From assembly GCF_000719955.1 (NCBI RefSeq), contig NZ_JOII01000058.1:1-18593 (forward strand): 18,593 nt of DNA, written 5' to 3'. Position numbers and translations under genes: made by a program. This DNA is from Streptomyces albidoflavus (GTDB lineage Bacteria; Actinomycetota; Actinomycetes; Streptomycetales; Streptomycetaceae). This document shows, piece by piece, positions 1 through 8,122 of the stretch; the first letter of the stretch is position 1; each line of letters begins with the position of its first letter. Below the pieces are notes generated by a model, which saw only the letters and a list, made by a program, of their open reading frames with translations, was not told where the DNA came from and did no database searches.

Positions 1-510
1 GGCGGGGGTGTCAGGGCCGGGCTCGGGGGGTGCCCCGGAGGCGCCGGGGGACGGGCTCGCGCCGGGCGAGGGTGACACCTCGGCGGAGGGGGACGGCGAG
101 GGGGAGGCCGACGGGGACGGCTTGACGACGACCGGGGTGGGCGCCGGGCTGGGCACGCCGCGGACGGTGCCGTCCGGGTCGAGGAAGACCGGGATGCCGC
201 CGGGGACCAGGCCGAGGGTGTCGGCCCGGCGGCGCAGCGCGTCCGGCCGGGCCCGGGCGTCGACATCGCGCTGGAGCTCCTGCTGCTCGTCGGTCAGCTC
301 GGTGTTCTCGCGCTTCAGCTCGCTGAGGGTGAAGGAGCCCTCGTTGAGCGCGGAGTTGAGCACCAGCAGGGTGATCAGGCCGCCGCCGAGCAGCACCACC
401 ACCAGCAGCACGAACGGGGTCCGGGCGGCGTTCGCCGGGCCGGCGGGGAGCAGCCGCGCCAGCCGGGCGGCGCGGCCGCGGAGTTCGGGCCTGCCCACCT
501 GGCGGCTCAC
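1..510 (-). CDS. ftsL: Cell division protein FtsL (3' end cut by window edge)
   Basis: Septal membrane protein of the FtsQ-FtsL-FtsB type, which links FtsZ assembly to septal peptidoglycan synthesis by FtsW/FtsI. I read 170 codons with no stop. A short basic cytoplasmic N-terminus (about residues 1-28) is followed by one membrane helix (about 29-50, rich in L and V) and a short leucine/glutamate-rich coiled coil ([19 protein letters not shown]), which is the FtsL/DivIC layout. After a conserved-looking block around [15 protein letters not shown], the visible C-terminus is a low-complexity Pro/Ser/Ala/Gly tail that runs off the window. The start is GTG at 510, in a GTGA overlap with the rsmH stop, so the two are translationally coupled. 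Known order in this cluster puts ftsI next. Family call is from architecture and context, because FtsL sequences are poorly conserved. Confidence 0.88.
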   Translation of the reverse strand, partial: MSRQVGRPELRGRAARLARLLPAGPANAARTPFVLLVVVLLGGGLITLLVLNSALNEGSFTLSELKRENTELTDEQQELQRDVDARARPDALRRRADTLGLVPGGIPVFLDPDGTVRGVPSPAPTPVVVKPSPSASPSPSPSAEVSPSPGASPSPGASGAPPEPGPDTPA

Positions 511-1538
511 TCCTGGTGCTCCTCGCGGATGCGCTGGGCGCCGCGCAGCCGGGCGGGGGCGGCGCGCCGGTTCTCGGCGACCTCCTCCTCGGTGGGGAGT
601 TCCGCGCCCCGGGTGAGCAGCTTCAGCCGTGGCTGGTAGCGCTCGGGGACGACCGGCAGGCCGGGCGGGGCGGTGGAGGCGGCCCCGGCGGCGAGGACCT
701 GCTTGACCAGCCGGTCCTCCAGCGAGTGGTACGACAGGACGGCGAGCCGCCCGCCGACGGCGAGGGAGGCGACGGCGGCGGGGATCGCCCGCTCCAGGAC
801 CGAGAGTTCGCCGTTGACCTCGATGCGCAGGGCCTGGAAGGTGCGCTTGGCCGGGTTGCCGCCGGTGCGCTTGGCGGCCTGCGGCAGGGCGTCGCGGATG
901 ACCTCGACCAGGCGGGCGCTGGTGGTGAAGGGCTCCTTGGCCCGCTCGTCGACGACGGCGGAGACGATGCGGCGGGCCTGCTTCTCCTCGCCGTAGGCGC
1001 GCAGGATCCGGACCAGGTCGCCGGGGGCGTAGGTGTTGAGGACCTCGGCGGCGCTGATGCCGGTCGTCTGGTCCATCCGCATGTCGAGCGGGGCGTCCTG
1101 GGCGTAGGCGAAGCCGCGGCCGGCCTCGTCGAGCTGCATGGAGGAGACGCCGAGGTCGAAGAGGACGCCCTGGACGCGGGGGATGCCGAGCCGGTCCAGG
1201 ACCTCGGGCAGCTCGTCGTAGACGGCGTGGACGAGGGTGGCGCGGTCGCCGTGGCGGGCGAGGCGCTCGCCGGAGAGGCGCAGTGCCTCCTTGTCGCGGT
1301 CGAGGGCGACGAGGCGGGCGGCGGGGAAGGTGGCGAGCAGGGCCTCGCTGTGGCCGCCGAGGCCGAGGGTGCAGTCGACGACGACGGCGCCCGGTTCGGC
1401 GAGGGCCGGGGCGAGGAGGTCGAGGCAGCGGCGGAGCATCACGGGGACGTGGCGGGTGTTGCCGTCCTCGGGGGCCGCGGCCTGGTGGCCGGCAGCGCTC
1501 GGCGCGCCGCTCGTCTCGTCTGCGTCGCGCACCGGCAT
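507..1538 (-). CDS. rsmH: 16S rRNA (cytosine(1402)-N4)-methyltransferase RsmH
   Basis: SAM-dependent enzyme that methylates N4 of C1402 in the ribosomal P site; cytoplasmic. The 343-residue product carries RHVPVM (29-34), the SAM-binding motif [16 protein letters not shown] (53-68), [11 protein letters not shown] (127-137), LDMRMD (151-156), and [12 protein letters not shown] and [11 protein letters not shown] near the C-terminus, all typical of RsmH/MraW. The ATG at 1538 is chosen because GAGAGG lies about 5 nt upstream; the frame is open to 1667, but that extension is low-complexity and lacks family motifs. The first 28 or so residues are an Ala-rich leader outside the conserved domain. It is the most upstream dcw gene here and overlaps ftsL by 4 nt. 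No mraZ precedes it. Confidence 0.96.
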   Translation of the reverse strand: MPVRDADETSGAPSAAGHQAAAPEDGNTRHVPVMLRRCLDLLAPALAEPGAVVVDCTLGLGGHSEALLATFPAARLVALDRDKEALRLSGERLARHGDRATLVHAVYDELPEVLDRLGIPRVQGVLFDLGVSSMQLDEAGRGFAYAQDAPLDMRMDQTTGISAAEVLNTYAPGDLVRILRAYGEEKQARRIVSAVVDERAKEPFTTSARLVEVIRDALPQAAKRTGGNPAKRTFQALRIEVNGELSVLERAIPAAVASLAVGGRLAVLSYHSLEDRLVKQVLAAGAASTAPPGLPVVPERYQPRLKLLTRGAELPTEEEVAENRRAAPARLRGAQRIREEHQE

Positions 1539-1748
1539 TGCGCCCTCTCGGTCCGGTGCGGGGCGACGCGGCCGGGCCGGGTGTCCGCCGGGGGCGGCGC
1601 CGCCCGGCGCGTGGCCGGTCCCGGATGCCGCCGGCCGGAGGGCGGCCGGGAGCCGCCGTACGCGCACCGCACGCGTGGGTTTCTCTGCGGGGGCCGTTCG
1701 ATGGTCCCCCGGTGCGGCGAGGGCGTGTCGCCCCGGCCACTTCGCGTC

Positions 1749-1776
1749 ACTTTAGTCCACTCGTCCCGCCGGTCAA
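1749..1776 (-). promoter_or_regulatory. Candidate housekeeping promoter for rsmH-ftsL
   Basis: Read on the minus strand, TTGACC (1776-1771) is followed after 16 nt by TAAAGT (1754-1749). That is a 5/6 match to the -35 consensus and a TANNNT -10. Transcription would start near 1742, giving a leader of about 200 nt before rsmH. It is the only good hexamer pair I see in the rsmH/carbonic anhydrase gap. Not proven. Confidence 0.5.
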
Positions 1777-1902
1777 TCAGCCGCTCCGTGCGTCGCCCGG
1801 GGCGGTGAGGACGGCCGGGAGGCCGGGTGTGGATTACCTCACAAGGGGTGCCACGAGGGCTCTTCGTCCCCCTCCGGGCGTACCACGGGGCCCGGCGCGC
1901 AT

Positions 1903-1908
1903 TACCGT
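1903..1908 (+). promoter_or_regulatory. Candidate -10 box for a leaderless carbonic anhydrase mRNA
   Basis: TACCGT fits TANNNT and ends exactly 7 nt before the ATG at 1916. There is no Shine-Dalgarno in that gap, and no clear -35. This spacing puts the transcription start on or beside the A of the ATG, as in leaderless Streptomyces genes. Confidence 0.4.
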
Positions 1909-1915
1909 CGTAGCC

Positions 1916-2455
1916 ATGTCGACTCCCGCTCACACCGAAGGCCGCCCGACCCAGGCCGGCTCCCACGTCACCGACCGCCTCGTGGAGGCCAACGGCCGGT
2001 ACGCGGCCAAGTTCACCGACCCGGGCATGGACGCGCGCCCGGTGCTCAAGGTGGCCGTGGTGGCGTGCATGGACGCCCGCCTCGACCTGCACGCCGCGCT
2101 CGGCCTGGACCTCGGCGACTGCCACACCATCCGCAACGCCGGCGGTGTGGTCACCGACGACGTGATCCGCTCGCTCACCATCAGCCAGCGCGCGCTGGAG
2201 ACCCGTGGCGTGGTCCTCATCCACCACACCAACTGCGGTCTGGAGAGCCTGACCGAGGAGTTCCGCCAGGACCTGGAGGCGGAGGTCGGGCAGCGGCCGA
2301 CGTGGGCGGTGGAGTCCTTCCGCGACGTCGAGCAGGACGTGCGCCAGTCGATGCAGCGGGTGCGGACCTCGCCGTTCCTGCTCCACACCGACGACGTGCG
2401 CGGCTTCGTCTTCGACGTGAAGACCGGCGCCCTCACGGAGATCGACCCGGCCTGA
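1916..2455 (+). CDS. Small beta-class carbonic anhydrase
   Basis: Zinc enzyme interconverting CO2 and bicarbonate; likely cytoplasmic, as there is no signal peptide. The 179-residue protein has the beta-class signature CMDAR (C51, D53, R55) and H104-T-N-C107, which gives the Cys-His-Cys zinc set plus the Asp/Arg dyad. The short length and the HHTNCG motif place it with the small actinobacterial type resembling Mycobacterium tuberculosis Rv1284 rather than the longer plant-like type. The ATG at 1916 gives the family's normal N-terminus (TDRLVEANGRYAAKF). It stands alone between divergent rsmH and the downstream ATPase operon, with a 215-nt gap after it. Bicarbonate supply to carboxylases is an inference from the family. 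Confidence 0.93.
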   Translation: MSTPAHTEGRPTQAGSHVTDRLVEANGRYAAKFTDPGMDARPVLKVAVVACMDARLDLHAALGLDLGDCHTIRNAGGVVTDDVIRSLTISQRALETRGVVLIHHTNCGLESLTEEFRQDLEAEVGQRPTWAVESFRDVEQDVRQSMQRVRTSPFLLHTDDVRGFVFDVKTGALTEIDPA

Positions 2456-2530
2456 CGGCGTGTCACCCCGGACCCTCCCCGGCGAAAAACGGCAATTCTC
2501 CTCGAACCGGCACCAGTTGCCCGGATGCGA

Positions 2531-2560
2531 GTGACACACCCCCTGGGCGGCAACAAGAAT
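2531..2560 (+). promoter_or_regulatory. Weak candidate promoter for the MoxR operon
   Basis: GTGACA (2531-2536) and AAGAAT (2555-2560) are separated by 18 nt. The -35 is a 5/6 match, but the -10 lacks the usual first T. The gap 2456-2670 must hold the operon promoter if the genes are not read through from the carbonic anhydrase. Confidence 0.28.
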
Positions 2561-2670
2561 GCGCAGGAGGCATCGCGCGACGGCCCCCGGCTGTACGCGC
2601 TGCCCACTGATCGGGGAGGGTCCGGCCGCGCCGTCGCGCACCGGCCCGACAACGGGCCGAGGAGGGCCGG

Positions 2671-3690
2671 GTGACGACCTATGACGGGCGAGCGAGCCTC
2701 ACAGATCTGACCGCCACAGCGGAACGGGTGCGCAGGTCGGTCGAGGGGGTGATCGAGGGCAAGCCGGAGGTCGTACGGCTCTCGCTGACCGTCCTGCTGG
2801 CCGAGGGCCACCTCCTCATCGAGGACGTGCCCGGGGTCGGCAAGACGATGCTGGCCAAGGCGCTGGCGAGATCGGTGGACTGTTCGGTCCGCCGCATCCA
2901 GTTCACCCCCGACCTGCTCCCCTCGGACATCACCGGTGTGAGCGTCTACGACCAGCAGCAGGCCGAGTTCGAGTTCAAGCCCGGGGCGATCTTCGCGCAG
3001 ATCGTCATCGGCGACGAGATCAACCGCGCCTCCCCCAAGACCCAGTCGGCGCTGCTGGAGTCGATGGAGGAGCGCCAGGTCACCGTGGACGGCCACAGCT
3101 ACGCGCTGCCGGGCCCGTTCATGGTGGTCGCCACCCAGAACCCGGTCGAGATGGAGGGCACCTACCCCCTTCCGGAGGCCCAGCGGGACCGCTTCATGGC
3201 CCGCGTCTCCATCGGCTACCCCTCCCCCGACGCCGAGCTGCGCATGCTCGACGTGCACGGCGCCACCTCACCGCTGGACGACCTCCAGCCGGTGGCCCAC
3301 GCCCACGACATCCTCAAGCTGGTGGAGACGGTCCGCGAGGTCCACGTCTCGGACGCGGTACGCCGCTACGCCGTCGCCCTGGTCGGCGCCACCCGCAGCC
3401 ACCCCGAGCTGCGGCTGGGGGCCTCGCCGCGCGCCACCCTGCACCTGGTGCGGGCCGCCAAGGCCGCCGCCGCGCTGGCGGGCCGCGAGTTCGCGCTCCC
3501 CGACGACGTGCAGGCGCTGGCGGTGCCGGTCCTCGCGCACCGGCTGCTGCCGACCGCCCAGGCCCAGCTGGCCCGCCGCACCTCCGAGCAGCTGGTCCAC
3601 GAGATCGTCCAGGGCACGCCCGTCCCCGGCTCGTCCAACGGCTCGGTGCCGCACGTCCGGCGCCCGTACTCCGCGCCCCGGGGCATGTGA
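2671..3690 (+). CDS. MoxR-family AAA+ ATPase
   Basis: Cytoplasmic AAA+ chaperone-like ATPase. MoxR proteins are usually encoded beside DUF58/von Willebrand-type proteins and are thought to mature or remodel them. The 339 residues show Walker A DVPGVGKT (52-59), Walker B IVIGDEINRA (111-120, D115/E116), sensor 1 ATQNP (154-158) and the PEAQRDRF segment that follows in MoxR proteins. The C-terminal lid contains LRLGASPRAT, a sensor-2-like arginine region. The length is normal. The GTG at 2671 is supported by AGGAGGG at 2660-2666. The stop overlaps the next start by one base (TGATG), so it is coupled to the DUF58 gene. Substrate unknown. Confidence 0.94.
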   Translation: MTTYDGRASLTDLTATAERVRRSVEGVIEGKPEVVRLSLTVLLAEGHLLIEDVPGVGKTMLAKALARSVDCSVRRIQFTPDLLPSDITGVSVYDQQQAEFEFKPGAIFAQIVIGDEINRASPKTQSALLESMEERQVTVDGHSYALPGPFMVVATQNPVEMEGTYPLPEAQRDRFMARVSIGYPSPDAELRMLDVHGATSPLDDLQPVAHAHDILKLVETVREVHVSDAVRRYAVALVGATRSHPELRLGASPRATLHLVRAAKAAAALAGREFALPDDVQALAVPVLAHRLLPTAQAQLARRTSEQLVHEIVQGTPVPGSSNGSVPHVRRPYSAPRGM

Positions 3691-5033
3691 TGCCCGGCTC
3701 CGGCGCCGAGGGGGCGCGGGAGCGGGGCGGGGTGCGCGGGGCGCTCGGCGGGCTCACCACCCGGGGCCGCTCGTTCCTGGCCGCGGGGCTGGCCGCGGCC
3801 GTCTGCGCCTATCTGCTCGGCCAGGGCGACCTGCTCCGGGTCGGTCTGCTGCTGGCCGTCCTGCCGCTGCTCTGCGTCCTGTTCCTCCACCGCACCCGCC
3901 ACCGGGTCGAGGGCAGCCGCCGGCTGACCCCGGCCCAGGTGCCGGCCGGCTCCGAGGCGCGGGTGACGCTCCGGGTGGACAGCGTCTCCCGCCTCCCCAC
4001 CGGCGTGCTGATGCTCCAGGACAAGGTGCCCTACGTCCTCGGGCCGCGCCCGCGCTTCCTGCTGGACCGGGTGGAACCGGGCGGCCGCCGCGAGGTGTCG
4101 TACCGGGTCCGCTCCGACCTGCGCGGCCGGTACGCGCTGGGCCCGCTCCAGCTGCGGCTGACCGACCCGTTCGGCATGTGCGAGCTGGACCGCGCCTTCT
4201 CCGGGCAGTCCACGCTGACCGTGGTGCCGCGCGTCGAGCGGCTGCCCCCGCTGCGGCCCGGCGGTGAGGCGCGCGGCTTCGGCGAGGGCCGGCAGCACAC
4301 GCTGGCGCTGGCCGGGGAGGACGACCTGATCCCGCGCGGCTACCGGCACGGCGACGACCTGCGCCGGGTGCACTGGCGCTCCACGGCCCGCCTCGGCGAG
4401 CTGATGGTCCGCCGCGAGGAGCAGCCGCAGCGGGCCGGCTGCACCGTCCTGCTGGACACCCGGGCCGCCGGTTACGCCGGTTCGGGTCCGGGCTCGGCCT
4501 TCGAGTGGGCGGTGTCGGGGGTGGCCTCGGCCCTGCTCCACCTGCTGGAGAAGGACATCCCGGCCCGGCTGGTCACCGACACCGGCGACGCGGTCCCCTC
4601 CGAGGGGTCCGCCACGTCGCACGGCGGCCGGTCCGGCCAGACGGCGGCGCTGATGATGGATCTGCTCGCGGTGGTCGGGCACTCCGACGGCGCCGGGCTC
4701 TCGCGGGCCCACGAGGCGCTCGGGGAGAGCGGCGAGGCGCTGCTGGTGGCCTTCCTCGGCGACCTGGACGAGGAGCAGACCACCCTGACCGCGCGGATGA
4801 GGCGGCCCGGTTCGACGGCGGTGGCCTTCCTGCTGGACTCCGCCGTCTGGGCGGGTGGCGACGGCTCGGCGCTCGACGCCCGGGCCCGGCGGCTGCGGGA
4901 GGCCGGCTGGGCCGTGGTGCCCGTCCCGCCGGGTGTCCCGCTGGCCCCGTTGTGGGGCGGCGCCGCGGCGCCCGGTCCGGCCGCCGGCCCCCGGCCACGT
5001 ACAGCTTCGACTTCCCCGGGGGGTGCCGCGTGA
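3690..5033 (+). CDS. DUF58 domain-containing membrane protein
   Basis: Partner protein of MoxR ATPases; biochemical role unknown. The 447 residues start with a basic segment and two adjacent membrane helices (about 28-45 and 50-68). A beta-rich region follows (80-190), then the DUF58 hallmark YRHGDDLRRVHWRSTARLG (218-236). The C-terminal half contains VLLDTRA (253-259), which resembles the first strand of a von Willebrand A fold. The tail after about residue 420 is Pro/Gly/Ala-rich and probably disordered. The start is ATG at 3690, overlapping the MoxR stop; a GTG lies one codon earlier. Its own stop overlaps the start of the transglutaminase gene (GTGA). The three coupled genes suggest one membrane-associated complex. 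Confidence 0.9.
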   Translation: MPGSGAEGARERGGVRGALGGLTTRGRSFLAAGLAAAVCAYLLGQGDLLRVGLLLAVLPLLCVLFLHRTRHRVEGSRRLTPAQVPAGSEARVTLRVDSVSRLPTGVLMLQDKVPYVLGPRPRFLLDRVEPGGRREVSYRVRSDLRGRYALGPLQLRLTDPFGMCELDRAFSGQSTLTVVPRVERLPPLRPGGEARGFGEGRQHTLALAGEDDLIPRGYRHGDDLRRVHWRSTARLGELMVRREEQPQRAGCTVLLDTRAAGYAGSGPGSAFEWAVSGVASALLHLLEKDIPARLVTDTGDAVPSEGSATSHGGRSGQTAALMMDLLAVVGHSDGAGLSRAHEALGESGEALLVAFLGDLDEEQTTLTARMRRPGSTAVAFLLDSAVWAGGDGSALDARARRLREAGWAVVPVPPGVPLAPLWGGAAAPGPAAGPRPRTASTSPGGAA

Positions 5034-7456
5034 GCGGACGGATCGGGATCGCCCTCGCCTCGTGGGCGGCCACACTGCTCGCCTCGGCCTCGCTGCTGCC
5101 GCTGGTGGACCGCTCCGTCTGGCTGGTCCAGGCCGCGATCCTGCTCGGGCTGACGGCGGGCGCCGGTGCGGCGGCCCGCCGGGTGCCGCTGGCCCGGCCG
5201 CTGACGGCGGCCGCCCAGCTCATCACCGGGGTGCTGCTGCTGACCCTGCTCTTCGCCAGCGAGGAGGCGTTCCTCTGGTTCCTGCCGACCCCGGACGCGG
5301 TGCGCGAGCTGGGGACGCTGATCGGGAACGGCGTGGGGGACGTGGGGCGGTTCACCAGCCCGGCGCCGCTGACCGACGGCATCGCGCTGCTGCTGGTGGG
5401 CGGGGTGCTGCTGGTCGGCCTGCTGGTCGACACCTTCGCGGTGACCTACCGGGTCGCCGCCCCGGCGGGCCTGCCGCTGCTGGCGCTGTACTCGGTGGCG
5501 GCGGGGCTCTCGGACGGCGGCGCGGGCGCGCTCTGGTTCGCGCTGGCCGGCGCCGGGTACCTGGTGCTGCTCCTCGCCGAGAGCCGAGACCGGCTGGCGC
5601 AGTGGGGCCGGGTCTTCGGCGGCCCCTCCCGCGGCGGCTTCGCCCCCCGGGAGAGCGTGGGCACCCCGACGGCGCCGACGCGCTCGGGGCGCCGGATCGG
5701 CGCCGTCGCGCTGGGGCTGGCCCTGGTGGTGCCGCTGGTGCTGCCCTCGCTCGGCGCGGGGCTGCTCGGCGGCACGGGTCCCGGGCCGGGCGGCGGAAGC
5801 GGCGGCGGAGGCACGATCTCCGCGGTCAATCCGCTGGTCTCGCTCCAGAACAGCCTGAACCAGCCGGAGAACCGCGAGGTGCTGAAGTACCGCACCAACG
5901 CCGCCGACACCGACGACCTGTACCTGCGGATCGTCTCCCTGGACGAGTTCGACGGGACCTCCTGGAAGCCCGCCTCCCGCAACGTCTCCGAGGTGCCCGA
6001 GCGGCTGCCGCCCCCGCCGGGGCTCGCGGCCGAGGTCCCGTTCACCGAGGTGTCGACCAACATCTCGGCAGCCGGCTGGTACGCCCAGGACTGGCTGCCG
6101 ATGCCGTACCCGGCCACCCGTGTCGAGGTGCCGGGCGACTGGCGGTTCGAGCCGGTCAACCGGACCCTGGTGGGCGACGGCGCCCAGAACACCCGGGGCG
6201 TCCAGTACTCCGTCGACAGCCTCCTGGTGCGCCCCGGCGCCGCCCAGCTCTCCGTCGCGGACTCGGCGGCGGCCGCCCCGACCCTGCCCGACGAGTTCTC
6301 CTCGGTGCCCGACTCCCTCCCGGCCGTGGTGGAGCGCACCGCCCGCCAGGTGACCCGGGGCGCGGACAACGACTACGAGCGGGCGGTACGGCTCCAGGAC
6401 TGGTTCGCCCAGGAGGGCGGCTTCGTCTACGACACGCAGGTGCGGGCGGGCAGCGGCTCGGAGGCCATCGCGCGGTTCCTCCGCGACAAGGAGGGGTTCT
6501 GCATCCACTTCTCCTTCGCGATGGCCTCGATGGCCCGCACCCTCGGGATGCCCTCCCGGGTGGCGGTCGGCTTCACCCCGGGGACGGCGAAGAGCTCCGG
6601 CGAGATGTCGGTGGGGCTGCGGGACGCCCACGCCTGGCCCGAGCTGTTCTTCGAGGGGATCGGCTGGACCCGGTTCGAGCCGACCCCCAACCGGGGCTCG
6701 GTGCCCGAGTACACCCGGCCCGACGTGCCCGACAGCGAGGTCGACGACCCGGAGCAGCCCGAGGAGTCGGTCTCCGAGGCCCCCTCCACCCGGCCCAGCG
6801 ACAACCCGGACTGCCCGCGTGCGGAGCGGGCGCTCGGCGAGTGCGGCTCCGAGGAGCCGGACGCGGGTGCCGCCGCGGGCTCGGGCGGCCCGCCCTGGGG
6901 CACCCTGCTCGGTACGGCCGGCGCGCTGCTGCTCCTGGCGGCGGTGGTGCTGGGCCCGCTGATCTGGCGGCGCCGGGTCCGCGGGCTGCGGCTGACCCCG
7001 GCCGGCGGCGGAGCGGGCCCCCGGGGGGTGCCGCCGCTGGCGGCCTGGCAGGAGCTGACCGACACCGCCTGGGACCACGGGATCCCGCCGGACGAGGCCC
7101 TGACCCCGCGCCGGGCCGCCGTCCGCCTGGTGGAACTGGCCGATCCGGGCCCGGAGGCCGCGGAGGCGGTGCACCGGCTGGCGGGAGCGGTGGAGCAGGA
7201 GCTGTACGCGCCGCGTCCGGTCCCGGTGGCCGGGCTCGCCGAGGACGTGGAGCACTTCCGGGCCGCGCTGCACGCCCGGGCCTCCCGCCGCACCCGGCTG
7301 CGCGCCCTGCTGCTGCCACGTTCCGCCATCCGGGTGACGTGGGCGGCGTCCGACCGCTGGGAGCGGCTGCGGGAGCGGGGCCGGTCCGCGGCCGGACGTC
7401 TCCCCCGGCCGCCCCGGCTGCCCCGCTTCCGGGGCAGGGACGCACAGAGCGGCTGA
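5030..7456 (+). CDS. Membrane transglutaminase-like protein (TgpA-type, DUF3488 + transglutaminase core + DUF4129)
   Basis: Putative envelope enzyme with a papain-like transglutaminase fold outside the membrane; the substrate is unknown. The 808 residues contain about seven N-terminal membrane helices (roughly 7-25, 30-48, 57-77, 115-135, 142-160, 164-182, 222-242) and a large external region with the transglutaminase core. C491 (EGFCIHFSF) and H534 (RDAHAWPE) are the Cys and His of the triad. The third position is Glu, E550 in WTRFEPTP, where many family members have Asp. An acidic Pro/Ser linker leads to one more helix (about 625-647) and a cytoplasmic helical tail like DUF4129. GTG at 5030 overlaps the DUF58 stop. 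Two hairpins follow, so the operon ends here. Whether it cross-links proteins or acts as a peptidase is open. Confidence 0.92.
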   Translation: MSGRIGIALASWAATLLASASLLPLVDRSVWLVQAAILLGLTAGAGAAARRVPLARPLTAAAQLITGVLLLTLLFASEEAFLWFLPTPDAVRELGTLIGNGVGDVGRFTSPAPLTDGIALLLVGGVLLVGLLVDTFAVTYRVAAPAGLPLLALYSVAAGLSDGGAGALWFALAGAGYLVLLLAESRDRLAQWGRVFGGPSRGGFAPRESVGTPTAPTRSGRRIGAVALGLALVVPLVLPSLGAGLLGGTGPGPGGGSGGGGTISAVNPLVSLQNSLNQPENREVLKYRTNAADTDDLYLRIVSLDEFDGTSWKPASRNVSEVPERLPPPPGLAAEVPFTEVSTNISAAGWYAQDWLPMPYPATRVEVPGDWRFEPVNRTLVGDGAQNTRGVQYSVDSLLVRPGAAQLSVADSAAAAPTLPDEFSSVPDSLPAVVERTARQVTRGADNDYERAVRLQDWFAQEGGFVYDTQVRAGSGSEAIARFLRDKEGFCIHFSFAMASMARTLGMPSRVAVGFTPGTAKSSGEMSVGLRDAHAWPELFFEGIGWTRFEPTPNRGSVPEYTRPDVPDSEVDDPEQPEESVSEAPSTRPSDNPDCPRAERALGECGSEEPDAGAAAGSGGPPWGTLLGTAGALLLLAAVVLGPLIWRRRVRGLRLTPAGGGAGPRGVPPLAAWQELTDTAWDHGIPPDEALTPRRAAVRLVELADPGPEAAEAVHRLAGAVEQELYAPRPVPVAGLAEDVEHFRAALHARASRRTRLRALLLPRSAIRVTWAASDRWERLRERGRSAAGRLPRPPRLPRFRGRDAQSG

Positions 7457-7477
7457 CCGGCACGGCGACGTGAGGGG

Positions 7478-7508
7478 AGGGGCGGGCCCGGACGACGGGC
7501 CCGCCCCT
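7478..7508 (+). terminator. Strong hairpin after the MoxR-DUF58-transglutaminase operon
   Basis: Perfect 13-bp stem (7478-7490 with 7496-7508) and a 5-nt loop, 22 nt past the stop codon. There is no U-tract, which is usual in Streptomyces. It lies between convergent genes and may also stop minus-strand transcripts. Confidence 0.75.
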
Positions 7509-7569
7509 CACCGCGTACGGCCGGCTGTCCCGGCGCGGGCAGGTGTACGGCACACGCGTCCACGCACAA

Positions 7570-7607
7570 CGGTGTGGGGTCCGCCCCGGAAGGCGGACCC
7601 CACACCG
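7570..7607. terminator. Second strong hairpin between convergent genes
   Basis: Perfect 16-bp stem (7570-7585 with 7592-7607) and a 6-nt loop. It sits 41 nt beyond the 3' end of the DUF3040 gene and 114 nt beyond the transglutaminase gene, so it probably ends transcription from both sides. Confidence 0.75.
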
Positions 7608-7622
7608 TCACTGCTGCTCGGA

Positions 7623-7639
7623 ACCGGCCTGAGGCCGGT
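7623..7639 (-). terminator. Small hairpin just past the DUF3040 gene
   Basis: A 7-bp stem (ACCGGCC / GGCCGGT) with a 3-nt loop, 9 nt beyond the minus-strand stop. It is weaker than the two hairpins beside it and may only assist them. Confidence 0.35.
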
Positions 7640-7647
7640 CCCCGCGT

Positions 7648-8067
7648 CTACTGCCCTTGTCCGTCCCGGCGCTGCTGCCAGCGCTGTTCGATACGGTTCA
7701 TCACGGAGCGGCGCTGTCTGCCTTGTCTGCCCTGACGTCGCTTGGCGCCGGCGCCCGCGGGGTCCGCGGAGCCAGGGGCCGGCTGCTCGCCCGGCTTCGG
7801 CGCCTTGCGCCAGCCGGTGACCGCGAGTACCGCGCAGCCCAGCATGACGAGGAATCCCACCACGCTGACCCAGATCTGCTGCGCGACCATCCCGGCCATG
7901 AGGAGCACGATTCCCACCAGGAAGCCCACCACTGCCTGGTACACCCGGCGACGGGTGTACGTACGCAGCTTGCTTCCCTCAAGCGCTGTCGCGAACTTGG
8001 GATCTTCGGCGTACAACGCTCGCTCCATCTGCTCGAGCATGCGCTGCTCGTGCTCTGAGAGCGGCAC
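7648..8067 (-). CDS. sepX: DUF3040 small membrane protein, probable SepX
   Basis: Actinobacteria-specific small membrane protein. The 139 residues begin with the DUF3040 signature PLSEHEQRMLEQMERALYAE (2-21) and DPKFA. Two hydrophobic segments follow (about 45-63 and 67-84) after a basic TRRR. The tail is basic (AKRRQGRQGRQRR...), so both ends are probably cytoplasmic. The GTG at 8067 is chosen because AGGAGG (8078-8073) lies 5 nt upstream and the N-terminus then begins at the family motif; the open frame reaches 8256, but the extra residues look non-coding. Its place a few genes from rsmH matches, from memory, S. coelicolor SCO2097, whose S. venezuelae counterpart SepX is needed for normal cross-walls and sporulation septa. 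DUF3040 is firm; the SepX identity is probable. Confidence 0.82.
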   Translation of the reverse strand: MPLSEHEQRMLEQMERALYAEDPKFATALEGSKLRTYTRRRVYQAVVGFLVGIVLLMAGMVAQQIWVSVVGFLVMLGCAVLAVTGWRKAPKPGEQPAPGSADPAGAGAKRRQGRQGRQRRSVMNRIEQRWQQRRDGQGQ

Positions 8068-8087
8068 GGAGTCCTCCTCATCGTGCA

Positions 8088-8114
8088 GTCGCCGAGGCGA
8101 CAGGGGGGTCCCCT
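8088..8114 (-). other. Two adjoining short hairpins in the leader of the DUF3040 gene
   Basis: GTCGCC-GA-GGCGAC (8088-8101) is followed without a gap by AGGGG-GGT-CCCCT (8102-8114). Both lie 10-36 nt upstream of the ribosome binding site. They could affect translation or mark an operator, or may be chance in GC-rich DNA. Confidence 0.3.
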
Positions 8115-8116
8115 TC

Positions 8117-8122
8117 AGGATA
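8117..8122 (-). promoter_or_regulatory. Candidate -10 box for the DUF3040 gene
   Basis: TATCCT on the minus strand (8122-8117) fits TANNNT and would start transcription near 8110. There is no good -35 at 17 nt. A second candidate, TATGAT, lies at 8257-8252. The gap 8068-8346 has no gene. Confidence 0.3.

Larger units (their letters stand above)
1539..1915. other. Divergent intergenic region between rsmH and carbonic anhydrase
   Basis: A 377-nt gap between divergent genes. It holds the candidate rsmH promoter (1749-1776) and a -10-like box just before the carbonic anhydrase (1903-1908). The stretch 1560-1680 is very GC-rich and becomes the rsmH leader. No mraZ-like coding sequence, RNA gene or clear riboswitch is visible. 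Confidence 0.6.

Noticed and set aside
1539..1667. N-terminal extension of RsmH to an ATG at 1667
   Set aside because: The added 43 residues are Pro/Arg/Ala-rich without family similarity, and the ATG at 1538 has a proper ribosome binding site.
4472..7273. Minus-strand open frame of 933 codons opposite the transglutaminase
   Set aside because: His/Arg/Gln-rich composition and no domains; mirror of a well-supported membrane protein.
4855..7473. Plus-strand 872-codon frame overlapping the transglutaminase in another frame
   Set aside because: Ala/Gly/Arg/Pro-rich with no domains, whereas the chosen frame has membrane helices and the catalytic Cys/His.
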